Source of the DNA: JBGNFV01 sp049645705
Lineage (GTDB): Bacteria; Bacteroidota; Bacteroidia; Cytophagales; Cyclobacteriaceae
DNA length: 64,000 nt
Assembly: GCA_049645705.1 (NCBI GenBank)
Contig: JBARUK010000008.1
Location: 1-64,000 of the forward strand
Direction of reading: 5' to 3'
In this document: piece by piece, positions 57,787 to 64,000 of the stretch
Layout of the letters: each line of letters begins with the position of its first letter
Numbering within the stretch: position 1 is the stretch's first letter
Notes under the pieces: generated by a model
The model's input: the letters and a program-made list of their open reading frames with translations, nothing else
The model's database searches: none
Told to the model about the DNA's origin: nothing
Position numbers and translations under genes: made by a program

Positions 57787-59145
57787 ATGGATATTCAAGG
57801 AAAAAAAATTCTTCTTGTAGAAGATGAACCTCATTTACGTAGTTTACTAGCCAAGATTTTAAGTCTCGAAGGATTTAAGGTAGAATCTGCCGGTGATCTT
57901 GCTTCAGGCAGAGAATTACTGAAGCAGATCGATCCTTACCTGCTTATCACGGATGTTAAGCTACCCGACGGCAATGGCATTGACTTTACTAAGGAAGTAA
58001 AAGCGACCTATCCGCTAACTGAGATCATTGTACTTACGGCCTACGGAAATGTAAAAGATGGGGTGCGGGCCATGAAGCTTGGCGCATTCGATTACCTGAC
58101 CAAAGGAGACGGAGACGAGAAGTTGCCCCTGGTAGCAGCCAAAGGAATAGAGAAGTCGGTAATGAACCGGCAACTTCGTGAACTGGAGCACAGGCTGGAG
58201 AGCAAGTCCAGCTTTGCCAAGATCATAGGCAAGAGTCAGCCCGTGAACCAGATGATCGAGCTGGCAAAGAAAGTGGCGGTTACCGATACGACTGTCTTAC
58301 TATTGGGCGATACAGGTACGGGTAAGGAGCTATTGGCAGAAGCCATTCACCTTGCCAGCCGCAGACGCAAAGGGCCTTTTATAGCCATTAACTGTGCTGC
58401 TATCCCGAAGGATCTTCAGGAGAGCGAGATGTTCGGGCATAAGAAGGGGGCATTTACCGGTGCTAACAGTGATAAGAAAGGGTATTTCGAAGTAGCCAAC
58501 CAGGGCACCATTTTCCTGGACGAACTTGGCGAGATGAACCCTGACCTGCAGGCTAAATTGCTTAGAGCCCTGGAAAACCGCATGATCAACAGGGTAGGGG
58601 ATACAACTCCTATACCTATAGATGTACGGATAGTGGCGGCCACTAATAAAGAGCTTATAGAGAACAAACCGGACAATGAGTTCCGCAAAGACCTTTATTA
58701 CAGGCTGAGTGCCTTTACTATTAAGCTCCCCAGCCTGAAAGAACGACGGGATGACATCAACCTGCTGGCGCTCAGTTTTCTCACGTACCAGTCCGGCAGG
58801 CTCAATAAGCAGGTGACTGGCATGAGCCGTGATTTTATCCATGCGCTCAGGGCTTACGACTGGCCGGGCAATATTCGTGAGCTTAAGAATGTTATAGAAA
58901 GAGCAGTTATCCTTTCTGATGATGATGAGCTCAACTATGATGTGCTCCCGGCTGAGATCAAAGAAAAACTTAGCGTGAGCGGGGACTCTGGGACTGCGAT
59001 GAATGTAGAGCTAAAGACAATAGAGAAACAGCATATACTCAAAGTGCTTGATATGGTGGAAGGGAACAAAAGCGAAGCCGCCAAGCGTCTCGATATTGGG
59101 CTGGCTACCTTATATAGAAAACTGAAGGAGTACGGCCTCGACTGA
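57787..59145 (+). CDS. sigma-54-dependent NtrC-family response regulator
   Basis: A 452-residue protein. Receiver with phospho-acceptor Asp56 (LLITDVKLPDG); AAA+ domain with Walker A GDTGTGKE at 174-181, the sigma-54 contact loop GAFTGA at 221-226, and Walker B GTIFLDELGEM near 240; C-terminal Fis-type HTH (GNKSEAAKRLDIGLATLYRK). It activates sigma-54 promoters when phosphorylated by the kinase encoded 30 bp downstream. No sigma-54 target gene can be assigned; the operon itself has no clear -24/-12 site that I found. Confidence 0.96.
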   Translation: MDIQGKKILLVEDEPHLRSLLAKILSLEGFKVESAGDLASGRELLKQIDPYLLITDVKLPDGNGIDFTKEVKATYPLTEIIVLTAYGNVKDGVRAMKLGAFDYLTKGDGDEKLPLVAAKGIEKSVMNRQLRELEHRLESKSSFAKIIGKSQPVNQMIELAKKVAVTDTTVLLLGDTGTGKELLAEAIHLASRRRKGPFIAINCAAIPKDLQESEMFGHKKGAFTGANSDKKGYFEVANQGTIFLDELGEMNPDLQAKLLRALENRMINRVGDTTPIPIDVRIVAATNKELIENKPDNEFRKDLYYRLSAFTIKLPSLKERRDDINLLALSFLTYQSGRLNKQVTGMSRDFIHALRAYDWPGNIRELKNVIERAVILSDDDELNYDVLPAEIKEKLSVSGDSGTAMNVELKTIEKQHILKVLDMVEGNKSEAAKRLDIGLATLYRKLKEYGLD

Positions 59146-59175
59146 TAAGATTTTTTAAACTAGGTAAGTTTCTTT

Positions 59176-61047
59176 ATGAAGCTAAAGACCCAGATACATG
59201 TAGGTTACTTTTTTATAGTAGCATTGGCTATTATTCTGACTGTAGTGTTCGGGTATTATCTTGAAAGGCTGGGAAAAGCCTCCGATGATATTCTGAATGT
59301 TCACTACCGTAGTGTGAAAGCCGGGGAAGAACTGTTGCAGTCACTTTCCAAAATGGAGCAGGTATTCGTCAAATACGCCGTGGGGGACGACTATGGTAAA
59401 AATGCCTCCAAAGAAACGCTATACCGCGAAAAGCGGATATTCCAAAGCAACCTGGCTATTTTGGAATCCTCTCTTGACGATGGCCCTGAAACTGAACTTC
59501 TCCAGCGGACAAAGGCTGAGTGGGAGGCATTTATCCCGTATCTGTGGGATCCTGATACGGTGATGAATAACCCGCTCCGGTATATGGCGGACATCCAGTA
59601 CAAGAGCCAGAGCATCCAGGAGTATATCCGCGAGATAGTGAACCTGAACCACGCGGCTCTCAGTGAAAACAGCCAGCGCAGCCAGGATATCTACTATAGC
59701 GCACGTACATATATGGTGCTCATAGTCGCCCTGCTTATCATTATATCGGGGCTGGCGGCCTATTTTATTCCCTTGCGGATCATGCAGCCGGTAGATAAGC
59801 TGATGAGGATGAACATGAAGCTCTCATCAGGTAAGTACGGGCACCGTATTAAAGATCTGCCTAATAATGAATTGGGCGAACTGATCAGGGCCTTTAACGA
59901 TACCTCTGTGAAACTGGCGGCCTACGAAGCCAGTAACGTTAGCGAAATCAACGCTCAGAAAGGCCGGATCGAAAGTATTATCAGAAGCCTGAAGGAAGGT
60001 CTGGTTATCCTCGATGAGAACAAGGAGATCATCCTGGTAAATAATGTGGCGGGTAATATCATGGGTACGGATGAAAAAGAACTCACCGGACATACATTTG
60101 CTACGCTGGCCTCTGAAAATATAGTGGCAGACCATCTGCATAAAGAGCTGGGACATTTCGAACAAAACTATCTTGGTAAGACCCCTCCCCGGTCAGAGGA
60201 CAACTTCCTCAGAATACTGAATAAAGACGGAGAGTACGAGTTTTATGCCAAGGACATAACCCGCGTTTACAATAGTGACAAGAGTAGTGACAACAAGTTT
60301 GTCGGCTACATCATCACACTCAAAGATGTCACCTCGTTTAAGAACAACGACGAGACCAAGACCAACTTCATTGCTACGGTTTCTCATGAGCTTAAGACGC
60401 CCCTGTCAGCCATGAACATGAGCATGATGCTGCTGCTGGATGAACGCTTCGGTACGCTTAATGATGAGCAGAGCAACATAGCCAAGTCCATGCGTAAAGA
60501 GATCAAGCGCCTTATCAAAATGGTATCCGAACTACTGGACCTGTCGCAGGTAGAGTCCGGGCACATGGATCTGGAAAAGGAAATGATCAGTCCCGGCTTG
60601 CTGGTGGAGTATGCTAAGGTCCCCCTTGAGCCTTACCTTTCCGAGAAAAAGGTAAGGCTGGATATCTATGTGGAAGATGACCTGCCTGAAGTAAACGTGG
60701 ATTCGGATAAGGTAAGCTGGGTACTGAATAACTTCCTGAGCAATGCAATTCGCTATTCTCCTGATAACAGCCTGATAAAGGTGGAAGTGGTCAAAAATAC
60801 GGGATACATCGAGTTTTCAGTTAAAGACAACGGACCCGGTATCGAGGAAAAGAATAAGCCCAGATTATTCAAGAAATTTGTTCAGATAGATAAAAAGCAG
60901 ACCGGTCTCGGCCTTGGTCTGGCTATTAGTAAGGAGATAATCCAGGTACATGAAGGCGAAATAGGTGTAGACAGTAAAACAGGAGAGGGCAGCCGCTTCT
61001 ACTTCCGTATCCCTTTTGAACTGGTACACTCCTATATATCCCAATAA
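59176..61047 (+). CDS. HAMP-PAS sensor histidine kinase
   Basis: A 623-residue protein. Membrane helices at ~12-28 and ~181-199 flank a helical periplasmic domain. HAMP at ~200-250, PAS at ~262-385 (IIRSLKEGLVILDENKEIIL), HisKA with His404 in FIATVSHELKTPLSAMN, N-box NNFLSNAIRYS, and FSVKDNGPGIE with GLGLGLAISKEIIQVH. Layout like KinB, the partner of AlgB-type NtrC regulators. It most likely phosphorylates the regulator encoded just upstream. Signal unknown. Confidence 0.95.
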   Translation: MKLKTQIHVGYFFIVALAIILTVVFGYYLERLGKASDDILNVHYRSVKAGEELLQSLSKMEQVFVKYAVGDDYGKNASKETLYREKRIFQSNLAILESSLDDGPETELLQRTKAEWEAFIPYLWDPDTVMNNPLRYMADIQYKSQSIQEYIREIVNLNHAALSENSQRSQDIYYSARTYMVLIVALLIIISGLAAYFIPLRIMQPVDKLMRMNMKLSSGKYGHRIKDLPNNELGELIRAFNDTSVKLAAYEASNVSEINAQKGRIESIIRSLKEGLVILDENKEIILVNNVAGNIMGTDEKELTGHTFATLASENIVADHLHKELGHFEQNYLGKTPPRSEDNFLRILNKDGEYEFYAKDITRVYNSDKSSDNKFVGYIITLKDVTSFKNNDETKTNFIATVSHELKTPLSAMNMSMMLLLDERFGTLNDEQSNIAKSMRKEIKRLIKMVSELLDLSQVESGHMDLEKEMISPGLLVEYAKVPLEPYLSEKKVRLDIYVEDDLPEVNVDSDKVSWVLNNFLSNAIRYSPDNSLIKVEVVKNTGYIEFSVKDNGPGIEEKNKPRLFKKFVQIDKKQTGLGLGLAISKEIIQVHEGEIGVDSKTGEGSRFYFRIPFELVHSYISQ

Positions 61048-61209
61048 TCACTTCATTATGACAGTCTTTTTCTCAATTTGAGAATATAAGCGAAGCTTCC
61101 TTTTGGTTGATTTTTTTAAAAAAGGCTGTTTATGACCATTACAGCCTGCCTTCCGGTTCTTTTCATTCTTGTCGCTATTAAATGGCACAGGATGTGCAAT
61201 AGATAAGAT

Positions 61210-61395
61210 ATGAATGAAGATAGAGCAAAAGGTAATTGGAACGAGAAGAAGGGTAAGCTGAAGCAGAAATACGGCAACCTTACTGATGACGATCTTACCT
61301 ATGCTGAAGGAAAGGAAGAAGAGCTATACGGAAAACTTCAGAAGAAACTTGGCAAGTCCAAAGATGAAGTTAAGAAGATAGTTGACGATATATAA
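61210..61395 (+). CDS. CsbD-family stress protein
   Basis: A 61-residue, hydrophilic, helical protein with the family pattern DRAKGNWNEKKGKLKQKYGN, LTDDDLTYAEGKEEELYGKL and KKLGKSKDEVKKIV. CsbD proteins rise in general stress responses; their mechanism is unknown. The gap upstream (61048-61209) shows nothing distinct. Confidence 0.92.
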   Translation: MNEDRAKGNWNEKKGKLKQKYGNLTDDDLTYAEGKEEELYGKLQKKLGKSKDEVKKIVDDI

Positions 61396-61537
61396 GATAT
61401 TAAGTGCCTATATTTTTTGAACTGCATTTTTTGTAAACAGGCACTATACATTTTTTAGACTGACTAGTTTTTCGATTTAGATTGATATACAGTCAAAATA
61501 AATTATTGTAGATTTTTTCATGTTTATTTAGGTTCAG

Positions 61538-61569
61538 GGTGTCGGATTTAAAACCGGCACCTTTTTTTT
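61538..61569 (+). terminator. terminator after the csbD-like gene
   Basis: Eight-pair stem GGTGTCGG/CCGGCACC around ATTTAAAA, followed by eight T residues. It lies upstream of the EamA gene. Confidence 0.85.
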
Positions 61570-61617
61570 ATTCCTGATTTTCCTGCCTTACTTGCATCGC
61601 ATTTTTGACTTGATCCT

Positions 61618-62487
61618 ATGATTTTATCCCCTGGCGTCAGGTATATGCTGGTGGCTACCTTTCTCTTCACAACCATGAATGTACTGGTAAAGGCAGTCCC
61701 GGATATTCCAGCGGTAGAAATTGTATTTTTTCGTTCCTTTATCTCTCTCATCCTTAGTTACGGATTATTAAAACGGGCCCGGGTAAGGGTGCTGGGCAAT
61801 AATAAGAAATGGCTGATAGCCCGTGGTGGAGTAGGAGCCATAGCCCTCGTACTATTCTTTATCACATTGCAGAACATTCCTCTCGCCAGTGCGGTAGTTA
61901 TTCAGTTCCTGTCACCCATATTTACTGCCATCATTGGCATTTTTCTGGTAAAAGAGCGCGTCAGAGGCTGGCAGTGGGTATTTTTTGCCGTAGCTTTTGC
62001 AGGCATCCTTATCGTACAGGGTTTTGATCCGCGTATATCCATGCTATATGTCGTTATTGGCATCATCGCTTCGTTGTGCGCAGGCACGGCATACAATATT
62101 ATCCGTAAGCTGGGCACGTCCGAGCACCCCCTGGTAGTAGTTTTCTACTTCCCGCTCGTTACTCTTCCCCTCACGGCCCTGTACTGCCTGTTTGTAGAGT
62201 GGCGAATGCCCGAGGGTATCGAGTGGCTTGTGCTCTTGGGTATAGGTATACTTACCCAGTTTGCCCAGTTGTTTATGACCAAGTCCTACCAGGCAGAAGC
62301 AATAAGCAAAGTGGCCAGCCTGAAGTACATCGGAATTATCTATGCACTTGGCTATGGGTTTATATTCTTCGGTGAGACATTCGACTTAGTAACATATGCA
62401 GGTATGGCCCTGGTACTGGCAGGTGTGGTAGGAAATATGCTGTACACCAGGCGTATGCCTCCTGGGCAATCTTCCAAAGCAGGTTAA
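61618..62487 (+). CDS. EamA/DMT-family transporter
   Basis: A 289-residue protein with about ten membrane helices in two EamA halves (VATFLFTTMNVLVKAVPDIP, LSPIFTAIIGIFLVKERVRG; second half FFGETFDLVTYAGMALVLAG). The family's EKE-like motif appears as LVKERV. Drug/metabolite transporter superfamily; substrate unknown. Start ATG at 61618. Confidence 0.92.
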   Translation: MILSPGVRYMLVATFLFTTMNVLVKAVPDIPAVEIVFFRSFISLILSYGLLKRARVRVLGNNKKWLIARGGVGAIALVLFFITLQNIPLASAVVIQFLSPIFTAIIGIFLVKERVRGWQWVFFAVAFAGILIVQGFDPRISMLYVVIGIIASLCAGTAYNIIRKLGTSEHPLVVVFYFPLVTLPLTALYCLFVEWRMPEGIEWLVLLGIGILTQFAQLFMTKSYQAEAISKVASLKYIGIIYALGYGFIFFGETFDLVTYAGMALVLAGVVGNMLYTRRMPPGQSSKAG

Positions 62488-62571
62488 TCTTCTCCTTTCG
62501 CTTGCAGAAGGAGCGCGCGTTATTTAATTTATGTTTTCTGAAAAAGATCTTCATTAAAGCAAACGATACAT

Positions 62572-63315
62572 ATGGCCGGACATAGTAAATGGGCAAATAT
62601 CAAACGAAGAAAAGGCGCCCAGGATGCTAAGAGAGGAAAACTGTTTACCAAACTGATCAAAGAGATCACGGTAGCTGCAAAAGAAGGAGGAGGTGACCCG
62701 GATGCCAACCCAAGGCTGCGTCTGGCTATTCAGAATGCCAAGGGGGCCAATATGCCCAAGGACAACATAGAGCGGGCTGTGAAAAAAGGCGAAGGTGCCG
62801 ATGGCAACAGCTACCAGGAAGTAACCTACGAAGGATACGGCTCTAACGGGGTGGCGGTATTTGTGGAAGCAATGACTGATAACCTGAACCGTACTGTAGC
62901 CAGTGTAAGAGCAGCCTACAGCAAGTACGGAGGCGGCCTGGGTACTAACGGATCCCTGGAGTTCATATTCGATCGCAAGGGCGTATTTACTTTTGCTATG
63001 CCTGAGGGCAAGGATGAGGATGAGCTGACACTGGAGCTGATAGATGCGGGTGCCGAGGAAGTGGAAGTAGACGACGGATACGTGAATGTGACCACGGCCA
63101 TGGAGGACTTTGGCTCACTGCAGCAAAAACTGGACGAACTGAATATAGAAGCTGAGACGGCCGACCTGCAGAGGATACCAAATACTACGGTGGACCTGGA
63201 TGATGAATCATTTGTGAAGGTATATAAGCTGGTGGAAGTACTTGAAGACGATGATGATGTGCAGAAGGTATACCACAACATAGAGATAAGCGAAGAGCAA
63301 ATGGAGATGGTATAA
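62572..63315 (+). CDS. yebC: YebC/PmpR-family protein
   Basis: A 247-residue protein of the normal length. Opening MAGHSKWANIKRRKGAQDAK and NMPKDNIERAVKKG are diagnostic, with GGxLGTNGSLEFIF and a Glu-rich C-terminus. Long called a transcriptional regulator; recent work on the family points to a role in translation of proline stretches. Either way a conserved cytoplasmic protein. Confidence 0.96.
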   Translation: MAGHSKWANIKRRKGAQDAKRGKLFTKLIKEITVAAKEGGGDPDANPRLRLAIQNAKGANMPKDNIERAVKKGEGADGNSYQEVTYEGYGSNGVAVFVEAMTDNLNRTVASVRAAYSKYGGGLGTNGSLEFIFDRKGVFTFAMPEGKDEDELTLELIDAGAEEVEVDDGYVNVTTAMEDFGSLQQKLDELNIEAETADLQRIPNTTVDLDDESFVKVYKLVEVLEDDDDVQKVYHNIEISEEQMEMV

Positions 63316-63396
63316 GTCGCCATATGTACTTTTAGTCGCCGGACACGGGCATTATTCCTGAACTCCCGGTATGTATCCATCAAACCGATTACTTCT

Positions 63397-64000
63397 GTGA
63401 AGATAACCCGCGATCTGTATACCAATTCTATGGCCCTGCTGACCGACCTGTACCAGGTGACTATGGCCAGTAGCTACTGGGAGGCCGGACTGGCCGAACA
63501 GCAATCTGTATTTACCCTTTTTTTTCGTGAAAACCCCTTCAGAGGCGGATATACGATAAACTGCGGGCTGGACTATATCATCGATTTTATCAATTCCTTT
63601 CGCTTTAGCAACGAAGACCTGGCCTACCTGGAAGCGGTAAACAGCCGCTCGGGCACACCAATATTTGGCGATGGTTTTTTACAGTACCTGCGCGACCTGC
63701 GCTTTACCTGCCATGTAGATGCTGCCGCCGAAGGCACTGTACTGTTTCCACATGAGCCTATGCTTAAGGTAGAGGGTCCGGTGGTACAGGCCCAGCTACT
63801 GGAAACACCGCTGCTGAATATCCTGAACTTCCAGTCTCTTATTGCTACTAAAAGTGCGAGGATAGGACTGGCCGCCAAGGGTGACTCGGTGATGGAGTTT
63901 GGGCTGAGAAGAGCCCAGGGTATAGACGGCGCACTGGCCGCCAGCCGGGCTGCCTATATCGGTGGGTGTACCAGCACATCTAATATACTGGCAGGTAAGC
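63397..64000 (+). CDS. pncB: nicotinate phosphoribosyltransferase (partial, cut by window end)
   Basis: The first ~201 residues are visible; the frame runs off the window. The start is taken as GTG at 63397 because the LYTNSMALLTDLYQ context is typical of the N-terminus; ATG at 63430 is the alternative. Motifs: LLTDLYQVTMASSYW, FRENPFRGGYTINCGL, HEPMLKVEGPVVQAQLLETP, LLNILNFQSLIATKSAR, and the start of EFGLRRAQG. The enzyme makes nicotinate mononucleotide for NAD salvage. Confidence 0.93.
   Translation, partial: MKITRDLYTNSMALLTDLYQVTMASSYWEAGLAEQQSVFTLFFRENPFRGGYTINCGLDYIIDFINSFRFSNEDLAYLEAVNSRSGTPIFGDGFLQYLRDLRFTCHVDAAAEGTVLFPHEPMLKVEGPVVQAQLLETPLLNILNFQSLIATKSARIGLAAKGDSVMEFGLRRAQGIDGALAASRAAYIGGCTSTSNILAGK

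Overview
The window looks like a chromosomal segment of a Bacteroidota bacterium, most likely from the Cytophagales; I cannot name genus or species. Supporting signs are a BlaI/M56 sensor pair whose peptidase carries TonB-plug-like repeats and a type IX secretion (T9SS)-style tail, several small peptide genes with the pinensin-type leader pattern (K-L-x-L-x-x-L-x-V-x-S-F), promoters of the TAnnTTTG type with weak Shine-Dalgarno sites, TPR-lipoprotein histidine kinases, and a SerB-SerA fusion. No rRNA, tRNA, CRISPR array, prophage or intact insertion sequence was found.

Layout. 1-1.3 kb: gene-poor, with two 100-bp direct repeats, partial copies and nested inverted repeats. 1.3-13.5 kb: M56/BlaI pair, a secreted lectin-fold protein, an M28 peptidase, a YefM/YoeB toxin-antitoxin pair, a frameshifted membrane-protein gene, the ArsS radical-SAM/peroxidase-like pair, a DUF2809 protein, a structured RNA candidate, a lipoprotein, and a divergent TPR-histidine kinase/LytTR regulator pair. 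13.6-21.2 kb: four large genes of unknown function. The first three are linked by shared modules: a common N-terminal domain in genes 1 and 3, and a common beta-strand tail in genes 1 and 2. Gene 2 has a degenerate nucleotide-binding loop, helical repeats and a C-terminal membrane anchor. This is my best candidate for an undescribed (possibly conflict or defence) system. 21.5-23.5 kb: an AT-rich island with a small HTH protein, a Gly-Gly-leader cysteine-containing peptide and its radical-SAM/SPASM enzyme. 23.6-31.6 kb: an outer-membrane barrel, GlgX, an F420-type reductase fold protein, an MBL hydrolase, a lipoprotein, two orphan lanthipeptide-like precursors, a Tat-exported oxidoreductase and a small hypothetical protein.

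31.7-50.4 kb: almost all minus strand. It holds an RND efflux operon (adaptor, pump, TolC), a beta-CASP MBL protein, a two-domain universal stress protein, and a serine-biosynthesis neighbourhood: SerC, the SerB-SerA fusion and glutamate dehydrogenase, which makes the glutamate used by SerC. An MFS transporter and a SPOR protein lie among them, followed by MscS and QueA. A structured intergenic region with a terminator lies at 43.2-43.6 kb. 50.5-56.4 kb: Ohr, a regular eight-unit inverted-repeat array, a degenerate kinase-like protein, a TPR membrane protein translationally coupled to a small peptide, a third orphan lanthipeptide-like precursor, a truncated barrel gene and SucC. 56.5-64 kb: a LolD-type ATPase, a Bcp peroxiredoxin, an NtrC-family regulator with its sensor kinase, a CsbD protein, an EamA transporter, YebC, and the start of nicotinate phosphoribosyltransferase, cut by the window end.

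All functional calls are from reading translated sequence; no database search was run. Where the longest open frame began upstream of a convincing signal peptide or conserved start, I give the shorter start and say why.
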